DNA of 23,430 nucleotides. It comes from Bacteroidota bacterium. Lineage in GTDB: Bacteria; Bacteroidota; Ignavibacteria; Kapaibacteriales; UBA2268. A model generated the notes under the pieces. That model was not told the origin of the DNA. It worked only from the letters and a program-made list of their open reading frames with translations, and made no database searches. The stretch spans positions 1 to 23,430 of the forward strand of contig JAJRPT010000109.1 of assembly GCA_024280675.1 (NCBI GenBank), given 5' to 3'. This document shows, piece after piece, positions 1 to 6,838 of this stretch. Within the stretch, counting starts at the first letter, position 1. Every line of letters begins with the position of its first letter. Both the position numbers and the translations under genes were made by a program.

Positions 1-40
1 CTCTTTACTGGCACAAAGACTCATAATCTTTTTGCTAAAG

Positions 41-77
41 AGCTGTGATAGTGTTTTTATTATCATAGCTTTTTTTA
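41..77 (+). terminator. Strong intrinsic terminator of a gene entering from the left
   Basis: A ten-pair stem (41-50 with 61-70, one G-U pair) around a ten-base loop is followed by a run of seven T. It must end a plus-strand transcript that begins before the window. The upstream gene's stop is ambiguous: one frame stops at 24-26, 14 bases before the stem, and another stops at 46-48, inside the stem. Too little of the protein is visible to name it. Confidence 0.75.
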
Positions 78-140
78 TGGTGAACGGTTCATTTTCAGCT
101 CCTATAATTAGTGAAAAAGGGCATTTCCAAATCTGCCCTA

Positions 141-257
141 CCCTTAGGTTTCGACTAAAAGACCCGAAATAAGAGACAAAAAGAAAACGCCCCGATTACC
201 CGGAGCGTGACTTTACTATCATTCTTATTTCTATAAATTTAGTCGAATTTAAGGATA
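141..257. repeat. Long imperfect palindrome with nested arms
   Basis: Complementary arms lie one inside the other: 144-148 with 250-254, 152-161 with 238-247 (ten perfect pairs), 169-176 with 223-230 (eight perfect pairs) and 188-194 with 201-207. They are separated by small internal loops. The whole could fold as one hairpin of about 117 nt in RNA or extrude as a cruciform. No coding frame is convincing across it. It could be a structured RNA, a recombination site or a miniature mobile element; the ends do not match an integron attC core. Confidence 0.5.
177..207 (-). terminator. Possible minus-strand terminator at the palindrome centre
   Basis: Read on the minus strand, the seven-pair stem 207-201/194-188 (one G-U pair) with a six-base loop is followed by TTTTCTTTTT. 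That is the form of a rho-independent terminator. No convincing minus-strand gene lies just upstream, so it may end read-through or an unrecognised small transcript. Confidence 0.45.
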
Positions 258-400
258 GAACGTAGCAAGACAACGCTTACTAATATTTATTTATCACACT
301 TTCTTATATAATATTCTTCATTTTTGTTAAACAGTTATTACAATATACAAATTTTATTACGAAACAAAAAAATATTACATTTTCTAAAATATTTAAGCGA
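258..400. other. AT-rich stretch with no recognisable gene
   Basis: Between the palindrome and position 401 the DNA is strongly AT-rich. I find no tRNA, no terminator and no reading frame with protein-like composition. The minus-strand frame crossing it is Ser- and Phe-rich and looks like a shadow. Confidence 0.5.
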
Positions 401-574
401 ATGCTTTTCTCACTGATGCCATACATGATTTCCGAAGAAGCAATACTGACCGCCTCCGAGTTGCTTTCTGCCGAGACTAAGGACGAACTCGACCGCTTCA
501 CCGACAAGTTCCTTGGCCCGCCACCCGAAATTCGTGAGCTTTGGAAGGATCACAGACCGGCATTTATTTTTTGA
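401..574 (+). CDS. Possible small gene or gene fragment, 57 aa, unknown
   Basis: This frame reads from ATG to TGA and encodes a charged, helix-prone peptide ending in a Pro-rich segment (LGPPPEIRELWKDHRPAFIF). Its codons favour G or C in third position and it stands out as a GC-rich island in AT-rich surroundings. That composition suggests a real coding remnant, possibly transferred. There is no Shine-Dalgarno site before the ATG, and I do not recognise the sequence. It could be the 3' relic of a longer gene whose front has been lost. Confidence 0.3.
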   Translation: MLFSLMPYMISEEAILTASELLSAETKDELDRFTDKFLGPPPEIRELWKDHRPAFIF

Positions 575-580
575 ATGTTT

Positions 581-614
581 AAAAAAATCAGCCCCAAGTT
601 CTGGGCTTGGGGCT
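581..614 (-). terminator. Intrinsic terminator of the minus-strand HEPN/membrane-protein pair
   Basis: The nine-pair GC-rich stem 614-606/598-590 has a seven-base loop and is followed on the minus strand by ATTTTTTT. It begins ten bases after the stop codon of the small membrane protein, exactly where the terminator of that transcript should lie. Confidence 0.8.
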
Positions 615-623
615 TGGGGTTTG

Positions 624-872
624 TTAGGCATTAGTCTCAAGTGAATTTTCTAGTTCTCCTACCCTCTTAAAATAGGAATTAATAAATAAATATTTCATAG
701 ATCCAACGAGGGTGACAACTGTAAATGCAATTGTAAAACTATCCAAATTAAGAAAATTATCAAAAAATGAAAGGTTTGAACAAGATAAATAAGCGGCAAC
801 ACTACCTTGTATCATTCCAAATAAAAAAATTGATTCCCCAAGAAGCAATCTTAACATTTTACTTTTGTCCAT
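624..872 (-). CDS. Small two-TM membrane protein, unknown
   Basis: The protein is 82 aa from the ATG chosen here. It has two hydrophobic segments, LLLGESIFLFGMIQGSVAAY and a second around FTIAFTVVTLVGSMKYLFI, and a charged C-terminus. I place the start at 872 because GGGAAG lies five bases upstream. ATGs at 884 and 911 are in frame, and the latter would overlap the end of the HEPN gene. It is the last gene before a strong terminator, so it is probably co-transcribed with the HEPN gene. I do not recognise the family. One possibility is a membrane partner of the HEPN protein; another is an unrelated gene whose upstream junction cut off the HEPN C-terminus. Confidence 0.6.
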   Translation of the reverse strand: MDKSKMLRLLLGESIFLFGMIQGSVAAYLSCSNLSFFDNFLNLDSFTIAFTVVTLVGSMKYLFINSYFKRVGELENSLETNA

Positions 873-886
873 TTTTCTTCCCATAA

Positions 887-1192
887 TTAATAATAATCTT
901 GATATCGCCACTCAATATTCCACGCACTTATAACTCTTATAAAATCTACATCAGCGTTTGATAGGTCTAATTCAGTTTGGTTAGCTAAGTTTTCTAAATT
1001 ATGAGTCATCGGAGGAATATTTTCCTCATTATCCAATACCCAATTCGCTTTTAATAACTTTTCAATTACCAAATGACAGACAAATAGGCTAAACATATAT
1101 TGTTTCGATTCAAATAATGCTTTTACTGTTTCCCAGTCCCTATTGGCTTGCTTTACCCAATGTAGTATGTGTTCTTCTTTACTTAATGTCAT
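887..1192 (-). CDS. HEPN-domain protein, apparently shortened at the C-terminus
   Basis: The 101-aa product has the features of HEPN (PF05168) proteins: a helical start (HWVKQANRDWETVKALFE), the VCHLVIEKLLKA helix and the THNLENLANQT motif. Family members commonly bind or cleave RNA and are often encoded next to an MNT nucleotidyltransferase antitoxin. After the WRYQDYY segment the family normally continues for roughly 25-30 residues of final helix; here a stop codon follows at once. I see no continuation in the other two frames and no MNT gene on either side. It is either a naturally short version or a decayed toxin-type gene. The start has only a weak GGA beside it. Confidence 0.7.
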   Translation of the reverse strand: MTLSKEEHILHWVKQANRDWETVKALFESKQYMFSLFVCHLVIEKLLKANWVLDNEENIPPMTHNLENLANQTELDLSNADVDFIRVISAWNIEWRYQDYY

Positions 1193-1280
1193 TCCACAAT
1201 TTAAGAAATTAATTTTTAAAGTAAACTCTCACTATTTTTTTATTTAGGAGGAGCGGTACAAAAAGAGAATTCTTCGCATT

Positions 1281-1315
1281 AAAAAGCCACAATGTGGCCA
1301 CAATGTGGCCACGGC
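1281..1315 (-). terminator. Tandem-palindrome terminator of the HDOD gene
   Basis: Immediately after the HDOD stop codon, the minus strand carries GTGGCCACATT twice and then a short GCCAC/GTGGC stem followed by TTTTT. Because the unit is itself palindromic and repeated, two alternative stems can form: a local five-to-six-pair one against the T run, or a longer AGCC...GGCT one. It is positioned as the terminator of the HDOD gene. Confidence 0.6.
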
Positions 1316-1321
1316 TGTGAG

Positions 1322-2209
1322 CTATTGGAGCATTTCCATGGATTCTGGGGCTTTTTTGAGGACCTGGTCTAGGTGTTTGGTTAGTTTTCCAATGTTGATT
1401 TTTTTAAGTTCGGGCATTTGTTCAACTAGGACTCGCCAGGATTGAGAATTGGCATAGGGGAATGTGGATTCGGAGCTAGTGAGCGGTCGGTCGAGTGCAA
1501 GTAGCCCTGCTCTTTCTCTTGCGAATTCATCCGAAAGCCCAACGATTGATACTAGGTCGACCATTTGGTCACATTGTTGAGGGAATTTATAAAATGCAAT
1601 AATTCTGTGGATTTCCTCTGGTAGTTTCCACATAAAGGCAAGTTGCAGTCCTACTTCTACGTGGTTTTCGCCAAAGATTTCTTTTTCGGCCGAGAGTTCA
1701 TTGAGTCCTTCTTGCTTGATTAGTTGCCGAACAAGAGAGTATTCTTTTGGGTGAACTTGCAACATGACCATCTTACCAATATCATGGAGCAAACCGCCCA
1801 CATACTCGTTGTCATCGAATTGTTTCCTGAAGATTTGCGATATGGTTTTCGATAGCAGCGCGGTGGCATAGGAGTGAGCAAAGAAGACCTCCATTAGTTG
1901 TGCGGCGTGCTTGTGGGTATTGGCAAAAAACTTAGAGTAAATGGAAACTGAAAGGACGATGTTGGAAATTCTTTTCATTCCGAGCAACATGAGTGCGTGC
2001 TGCATTGAGCGAATTTCACTCTTTTGGGCAAAAATAGGAGAGTTCGCTACTCTCAAAAGTTTCATTGTGAGTACTGGGTCAGACTCAATTAGCTTGGCTA
2101 TTTGGTTAAGATCAGTATTTCTGGTCTGAATCATTTTCAGAACTTTCCCAGCAATATGGGGAAGAGAAGCCAGATCCTGATTTTTTTTTATTGCGTCAAT
2201 TACAGCCAT
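1322..2209 (-). CDS. HDOD-domain signalling protein
   Basis: A 295-aa protein of the HDOD family (PF08668), the HD-related output domain found in bacterial signalling proteins. It shows the N-terminal LPHIAGKVLKMIQ and ESDPVLTMKLLRVANSP helices, the HALMLLGMKRISNIVLSVSI segment and the GGLLHDIGKMVML motif near the centre. The HD pair is kept, but HDOD proteins generally lack phosphodiesterase activity and act as scaffolds or regulators; its target cannot be told from context. It stands alone between two terminators or promoters, with a TATATTTG box about 45 bases upstream. No clear ribosome binding site is present. Confidence 0.85.
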   Translation of the reverse strand: MAVIDAIKKNQDLASLPHIAGKVLKMIQTRNTDLNQIAKLIESDPVLTMKLLRVANSPIFAQKSEIRSMQHALMLLGMKRISNIVLSVSIYSKFFANTHKHAAQLMEVFFAHSYATALLSKTISQIFRKQFDDNEYVGGLLHDIGKMVMLQVHPKEYSLVRQLIKQEGLNELSAEKEIFGENHVEVGLQLAFMWKLPEEIHRIIAFYKFPQQCDQMVDLVSIVGLSDEFARERAGLLALDRPLTSSESTFPYANSQSWRVLVEQMPELKKINIGKLTKHLDQVLKKAPESMEMLQ

Positions 2210-2251
2210 TCTAAAAAATTTAAATCATAAAAAGTTAGCATTTTATAATGC

Positions 2252-2259
2252 CAAATATA
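2252..2259 (-). promoter_or_regulatory. Possible Bacteroidota-type -7 box for the HDOD gene
   Basis: TATATTTG on the minus strand fits TAnnTTTG. A well-spaced TTTG -33 element is not visible, so this is tentative. Confidence 0.25.
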
Positions 2260-2324
2260 ACACTCTTTTGAATAATATATTTTTAAATATTAACAAGGTC
2301 AGTGAAAACCTAATTTAACGACAA

Positions 2325-2343
2325 AGGAAAAGCAGGAATGCTT
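2325..2343 (-). terminator. Weak terminator after the putAbiC-like gene
   Basis: A five-pair AAGCA/TGCTT stem with a four-base loop lies six bases beyond the stop codon, followed on the minus strand by TTCCTTTG. The stem is short and the T run is interrupted, so it may be inefficient. Confidence 0.3.
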
Positions 2344-2348
2344 GCCAA

Positions 2349-3926
2349 TCACATTTTCGATAGAAACCCTTTGCCAGATGGAGTGTTTCCTTTTTTATCG
2401 TCGTTACGTACTTTTACTTTTAATCGGCGTTTTACTGATGTTTCTTTAGCAAGGTTGGGCTTTTCTGCTTCGAACTCTATAATATTTTCTAACTCTTCTG
2501 CCTCATCAATAATTATACTCTCGGTCTCAGACATGCCACTCAGCTGTGCTTTCATTTTTTCGTATTCTTCATCTGTCTGCATTTTCTTTTCTAGTTCATC
2601 TTTTAGCTTTTTCCTTTCAACATTTTGTCCGAAACTCTCTACTTTACTTTTTAAGGAATCAAGATCTAGATTCTCATTACCATCATTTGAACTTTCTGTG
2701 TCCTCTTCTGAGAAGAAATCATTCAATGTCATTTCCTCGGAGGCTTCGTTTTCTTGCTTTTTGATAGTTATTTCATCAATAATTTCATCTGCTTTATCTG
2801 TATCTAAATCATTTTCTTCATCAAAGAAAGAAGCTAGGTCAAGCCCCCCCCCGTCGTCATTATCTTCAATCACAAAATCTTCTTTCACTTCTTCATTCTC
2901 AGAATTATCTACTTTTTTCAGTCGTCCAAGAATATCATCAAATGAGCCAAATTCAGATTTGCTTGTAGAATCATCTCCTTGACTTGTTGCAAAACCCTCG
3001 GTATGATGTGCGTTCTTTTCTTCGAAATCTTCTCCAGAACCAAATCCGCTCTTGCCAAATGCCTTGGAATCAAAAAGCACGTGAGCCATCGAAGTTACCT
3101 CATCTTTTGGAACCGAGTCAAGTAGAGTATTCTCTTCTACCAATGTCTTATATTCATATTCTGTGGAACGCAAGCAATGGAAAAATAGCATGGTCAGTTC
3201 GTAATTTGAGAGTTGAGCGTAAAGTAATCTAAGGAAAACTGCTTGGTCTTCGTCTTCGAGCGAGTTTATATACTTAATTATATTGAATAAGTTTCTAAAA
3301 TAATGACCAAGCTCAGACTGGTATTCTGCGTAAAAACTACTGTAGGACTTGTCGAATAGTTTAGCAAGCCCTTGCTTGGAATGGATGGGCATCATCTCGG
3401 ATGCCTCTTGGAAGAAACGCTTGTAGATGTCATAGTATTCAACAAATGTCTTCCGTCCAGAGATTGTTTTGGCAACATTCTTGCCAGTTGCAAAGTCCAT
3501 TTCGTTTACATCGAGTGTGATTGCTGAAATTATTTCATTGTGGAATCTCAGGAGTTGGAAGAAAGTATCTTCGTTCTTTTGCTTTTTGTTCATCTCATTT
3601 TGGATTCGGAACTCTTTTGTTTGGGCGACAACTTCGTTGATTTGTTTTACGAGCAGACCTCTTTGTGCCTCTAGCTCAGATTTTTGAGAAGTCAGAGACG
3701 CATAAAAGAGTAGAACTCCAGCAAGTGCCCAAAATGAACCAATTAGTGAGCCAACAAACTCCGAATAATCCAGTATATGACCCGTTCCGCCCATGAATGT
3801 AATGTTATTCCATTTTCCAATTATGAATGCAAGAGCAATTACGCCTATACCTAGGAAAATAAATATTATCGCACTCACCTCGAATGTGTCAATCGATTTA
3901 AACCAACTTTTTATAGCTCTAAACAT
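2349..3926 (-). CDS. putAbiC-like membrane protein with long acidic tail
   Basis: This 525-aa protein has two N-terminal membrane segments (about residues 17-38 and 57-77), a coiled region, and then signatures I associate with putative phage abortive-infection proteins of the AbiC type (PF16872). These are NEDTFFQLLRFHNEIISAI near 120, LGHYFRNLFNIIKYI near 205 and LRLLYAQLSNYELTMLFFHC near 230. The family usually ends near residue 290. Here about 230 more residues follow, mostly acidic and low-complexity, with repeated LDLASFFDEE / MTLNDFFSEE motifs and a basic final segment. A run of nine G encodes Gly359-361 in the linker. The single-gene setting fits a defence gene, but antiphage function is inferred from family only. 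Confidence 0.65.
   Translation of the reverse strand: MFRAIKSWFKSIDTFEVSAIIFIFLGIGVIALAFIIGKWNNITFMGGTGHILDYSEFVGSLIGSFWALAGVLLFYASLTSQKSELEAQRGLLVKQINEVVAQTKEFRIQNEMNKKQKNEDTFFQLLRFHNEIISAITLDVNEMDFATGKNVAKTISGRKTFVEYYDIYKRFFQEASEMMPIHSKQGLAKLFDKSYSSFYAEYQSELGHYFRNLFNIIKYINSLEDEDQAVFLRLLYAQLSNYELTMLFFHCLRSTEYEYKTLVEENTLLDSVPKDEVTSMAHVLFDSKAFGKSGFGSGEDFEEKNAHHTEGFATSQGDDSTSKSEFGSFDDILGRLKKVDNSENEEVKEDFVIEDNDDGGGLDLASFFDEENDLDTDKADEIIDEITIKKQENEASEEMTLNDFFSEEDTESSNDGNENLDLDSLKSKVESFGQNVERKKLKDELEKKMQTDEEYEKMKAQLSGMSETESIIIDEAEELENIIEFEAEKPNLAKETSVKRRLKVKVRNDDKKGNTPSGKGFLSKM
2844..2852 (-). repeat. G9 homopolymer inside the putAbiC-like gene
   Basis: Nine consecutive G on the coding (minus) strand encode three glycines at residues 359-361. 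If the run shortens to eight, the new frame meets TAG within a few codons; if it lengthens to ten, TGA follows almost at once. Either slip would leave the membrane and AbiC-like part intact but remove the acidic tail of about 160 residues. Confidence 0.8.
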
Positions 3927-4039
3927 TTTACCAACGTATTTTTTATATTATTAAGCATTCTCTATTCGGCAAATACCATGCCTTGTTTTAAAAGAGATTT
4001 TAATTAGTGATAAGATTCCAATTTCTAAACATAATCATT

Positions 4040-4066
4040 TTTGATTAAAATATTTTCTTATTTTTG
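4040..4066 (+). promoter_or_regulatory. Possible promoter of rocA
   Basis: TTTG at 4040-4043 and TATTTTTG at 4059-4066 resemble the Bacteroidota -33/-7 pair. The 15-base spacing is shorter than usual and the region is AT-rich, so chance matches are likely. Confidence 0.25.
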
Positions 4067-4114
4067 TTGCTTCATTAATCAAAATAATAATCTTAATGTA
4101 TCAAAGGTAATAAA

Positions 4115-5662
4115 ATGACTCCATTTAAAATAGAATTTCCCTATGATTTCTCAATGGCTAAGCATCAAAATGCCCAAAGAGAAGCCATAGAAAAAGTGAA
4201 AGTACAGTTTGGCAAAGAATATACAAATAATATTGCTGGCGAAGAATTTTCTACTGAAAAGAAAACAAAGTCTTACAGCCCTCAAGACAAGAACATCCTG
4301 ATTGGGACATTCCAAAAATCTGGTGCAAATGATGCCGAGAGTGCCATTCAATCAGCCGACAAAGCATTTCAAACTTGGAAAAATGTCCCAGCACAAGAGC
4401 GTGCTCAATATTTTTTGAAAGCATCCGAAATTATTAAAGCACGCCGATATGAAATAAATGCTTGGATGATTTCCGAATCTGGAAAGAACTATTCCGAAGC
4501 TGATGCCGACACTTGTGAGGCGATTGATTTCTTGGAATTTTATGCGCGTGAGGCAATTCGTTATTCCAAAAATCAAGATCTCACTGGGATAGAAGGCGAA
4601 AAAAATGAATATTTCTATATCCCGTTGGGGATTGGAGTTGTGATTCCGCCTTGGAATTTCCCATTTGCAATTACGGTTGGGATGACGACCGCAGCCATTG
4701 TTTCTGGCAATACGGTAGTGCTTAAACCATCTTCGGACACGCCGATGATGGCTCGTTTATTTTTTGATATTATGAACGAAGTTGGATTGCCCTATGGTGT
4801 GTTTAATTTTCTTGTTGCCTCTGGTGCCGAGGCTGGTGATTATCTGGTCGATCATGCCAAAACTAGGTTTATATCTTTTACCGGGTCGGTGGACGTTGGA
4901 AAAAGAATTTACGAACGTGCAGGGCGAACAAACCCGGGTCAAATTTGGTTAAAGCGTGTGGTGGCAGAGATGGGCGGCAAAGATGCGATGATTATTGATT
5001 GGGAGTTTTCTGATTTGGAATTTGCCGCAGATCAAGTTGTGGCGGCAGCATTTGGCTTTCAGGGACAGAAGTGTTCGGCTTGTTCACGGGTGATTATTGA
5101 TGAAAAGATTTATGATGAATTGCTTCCAATGATTATTGAACGCACAAAAAAATTGACCATCGGAAATCCTGCCGAAGACAAAAATGTTGGTGCTGTGATA
5201 AATGAATCGGCAATGAATTCTATATTGAATTATATTAAAATTGGCAAAAAAGAAGGCAATCTTCTGCTTGGCGGAAATAGATATGAAAATGAAGATGCTT
5301 GGATTATTGAACCGACGATTATTGAATGTGCGTCCGAAAACGATACACTTGCCAAAGAAGAAGTTTTTGGTCCAGTCTTGGCAATTATCAAATCAAAAGG
5401 CTTCAATCATTCAGTCGAGATTTTTAATTCTACGATTTACGGGCTGACGGGCTCGCTTATGACTGACAATAAAGATAAACTTGAGCGTGGTCGTAATGAA
5501 CTTCATTGTGGAAATCTTTATTTAAACCGAAAATGCACGGGTGCTTTTGTGGACGTGCATCCCTTTGGTGGATTTAATATGAGCGGGACTGACTCCAAGG
5601 CTGGCAGCCGTGATTATCTTGGATTGTTTATGCAGGGGAAATCAGTTGCAACGAAGCTTTAG
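4115..5662 (+). CDS. rocA: L-glutamate gamma-semialdehyde (P5C) dehydrogenase
   Basis: The 515-aa protein is an aldehyde dehydrogenase of the 1-pyrroline-5-carboxylate dehydrogenase group. It oxidises glutamate semialdehyde to glutamate with NAD+, the second step of proline breakdown. Visible landmarks are the VVIPPWNFPFAI nucleotide-binding segment, FTGSVDVGKRIYE, the general-base Glu285 in VAEMGGKDAM and the nucleophile Cys320 in FQGQKCSACSR. The ending HPFGGFNMSGTDSKAG is typical of the group. The start has AAAGG seven bases upstream. No proline dehydrogenase gene is in the window. Its last 100 bases are present a second time downstream (6615-6714), so its current 3' end may have been replaced by incoming DNA. 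The symbol pruA is also used for this enzyme. Confidence 0.93.
   Translation: MTPFKIEFPYDFSMAKHQNAQREAIEKVKVQFGKEYTNNIAGEEFSTEKKTKSYSPQDKNILIGTFQKSGANDAESAIQSADKAFQTWKNVPAQERAQYFLKASEIIKARRYEINAWMISESGKNYSEADADTCEAIDFLEFYAREAIRYSKNQDLTGIEGEKNEYFYIPLGIGVVIPPWNFPFAITVGMTTAAIVSGNTVVLKPSSDTPMMARLFFDIMNEVGLPYGVFNFLVASGAEAGDYLVDHAKTRFISFTGSVDVGKRIYERAGRTNPGQIWLKRVVAEMGGKDAMIIDWEFSDLEFAADQVVAAAFGFQGQKCSACSRVIIDEKIYDELLPMIIERTKKLTIGNPAEDKNVGAVINESAMNSILNYIKIGKKEGNLLLGGNRYENEDAWIIEPTIIECASENDTLAKEEVFGPVLAIIKSKGFNHSVEIFNSTIYGLTGSLMTDNKDKLERGRNELHCGNLYLNRKCTGAFVDVHPFGGFNMSGTDSKAGSRDYLGLFMQGKSVATKL
5563..5662 (+). repeat. Upstream copy of rocA 3'-end direct repeat
   Basis: The last 100 bases of rocA match 6615-6714 at a constant offset of 1,052. 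The first 81 bases are identical. The last 19 differ at six positions, all of them synonymous, including the stop (TAG here, TGA there). Confidence 0.95.
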
Positions 5663-5690
5663 TTCTTATTTAAAAGAATTGCTTATATTT

Positions 5691-5725
5691 AACCTCATGC
5701 TTTTTGAAAGTTTGAGGTTTTTTTT
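5691..5725 (+). terminator. Intrinsic terminator after rocA
   Basis: A seven-pair AACCTCA/TGAGGTT stem (5691-5697 with 5713-5719) closes a 15-base loop and runs into an unbroken T tract. It lies 28 bases past the rocA stop, inside the segment bounded by the two rocA-end copies. Confidence 0.75.
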
Positions 5726-5760
5726 AAATTTTGTAAAATATTCATTTACGGAGTATAATA

Positions 5761-6597
5761 ATGAGTTTTGATTTATATTTTTATAAAGAAAAAAACAGTC
5801 GTTTTCAAAATAAAGATTTTGTTGATTATTTGAATGATATTATTCAATATTCTAAAAAGAACGAGGAATGGTTTTATGAAAATGAGAATACAGAGGTATA
5901 CTTCAGTTTTGCAAAAGATAAAATAGAAGATGAAGAATATTTATCAGAACTAAAATTAAAGAATTTTACTGAAATTGAACTTTCTTTCAATATAAATTAT
6001 TTTAGGCCAGACTTTTTTGGACTAGAGGCTTTTCCAGTTGTAGATGAATTTATAAAGAGATTTAATCTTTTCGTTATTAACCCACAGGAGGATGATCTAT
6101 CTCTAATTCAACCTAAAATGGGCAGTTTATATAAAAGCTGGTCAAAATCTAATAAGAAAGTAATAACCCAACATTTTGAAGAATTTGAACTGATACATTT
6201 TGATAAAGACTTAAGTGATTACTCTTGGGTATATAATTTTAAAATTGAAGGACTAATAAATGAATTTGGCGATGATTTATATATCCCCAAAATAGATTAC
6301 TTTTTGAATACTCATTTAAATCAAATACAAACATCAATTATTTGGCCAATAGATGCACCAATAGTTTTGCCAAAAGTTGATTTTTATTTACTAACTGAAA
6401 CGATTGACGATGAACCGCAGTTTATCGGGTATTTGACAATTGAACAGATAAGTAAGAAACATAAAATGATTAAAAAGGGTTTCAAAAAATCAGGTGCTTA
6501 TTTTAATTTTAGAAGAAATCTTATAAAAAAGGCTGATTTTGAATTTATTGATTCTTTACCTCTGACCCACATTTCGATTGGTAAATTTGTTAATTAA
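5761..6597 (+). CDS. Unknown cytosolic protein, 278 aa, cargo of the rocA-end insertion
   Basis: The protein starts MSFDLYFYKEK and has no signal peptide or membrane segment. It is rich in Asp, Glu, Lys, Phe and Tyr, and has alternating beta-like stretches such as TEIELSFNINYF and FFGLEAFPVVDEFI. I do not recognise a named family. Proteins with this opening and composition remind me of small immunity-type or accessory proteins, but this is only an impression. The gene is much richer in A and T than rocA, has a good GGAG site seven bases before the ATG, and ends in TAATGA. It is the only gene between the two copies of the rocA 3' end, so it probably arrived with that segment. Confidence 0.8.
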   Translation: MSFDLYFYKEKNSRFQNKDFVDYLNDIIQYSKKNEEWFYENENTEVYFSFAKDKIEDEEYLSELKLKNFTEIELSFNINYFRPDFFGLEAFPVVDEFIKRFNLFVINPQEDDLSLIQPKMGSLYKSWSKSNKKVITQHFEEFELIHFDKDLSDYSWVYNFKIEGLINEFGDDLYIPKIDYFLNTHLNQIQTSIIWPIDAPIVLPKVDFYLLTETIDDEPQFIGYLTIEQISKKHKMIKKGFKKSGAYFNFRRNLIKKADFEFIDSLPLTHISIGKFVN

Positions 6598-6614
6598 TGA
6601 CCAGTTCGCATCTG

Positions 6615-6714
6615 CTTTGGTGGATTTAATATGAGCGGGACTGACTCCAAGGCTGGCAGCCGTGATTATCTTGGATTGTTTATGCAGGGGAAATCTGTTG
6701 CAACGAAATTGTGA
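6615..6714 (+). pseudogene. Displaced second copy of the rocA 3' end
   Basis: The fragment encodes the last 32 residues of rocA plus a stop. It is identical in protein (ending GKSVATKL) to 5563-5662, although the final codons use different synonyms and a TGA stop. There is no start codon or upstream rocA sequence; similarity fades just before 6615. It follows the stop of the 278-aa gene in the same frame but is not joined to it. The simplest reading is that this is the original chromosomal gene end, pushed downstream by an insertion that brought its own version. Confidence 0.85.
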
Positions 6715-6838
6715 TTTGCCTTGTGTGATTAAGAAATATTTTTTTTAATGAAACTTTTTTTGGATTTAGGAGTTTTACATTCTAGAAACAGAATCTTAAA
6801 AACAATTTATTATTAATTCCAATGGAGTGAAAGAGATT

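Noticed and set aside
64..92. Minus-strand ATG at 92 with an AGGAG site, and a second ATG at 66
   Set aside because: The first gives only five codons, and the second lies in the arm of the plus-strand terminator without a ribosome site.
119..141. Hairpin GGGCA/TGCCC with T run on the minus strand
   Set aside because: Only five pairs with a ten-base loop and no minus-strand gene to terminate; too weak to list as a feature.
304..640. Minus-strand frames at 304-507 and 410-640
   Set aside because: They mirror the plus-strand 57-codon frame and the terminator, have poor protein-like composition, and the second runs through the terminator stem.
1240..1260. Plus-strand AGGAGGAG as a ribosome binding site
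   Set aside because: No start codon or open frame follows within a suitable distance.
2338..2982. Long plus-strand frame opposite the putAbiC-like gene
   Set aside because: It is extremely Ser/Phe-rich because it is the antisense of the acidic Glu/Asp/Lys tail; no sign of independent coding.
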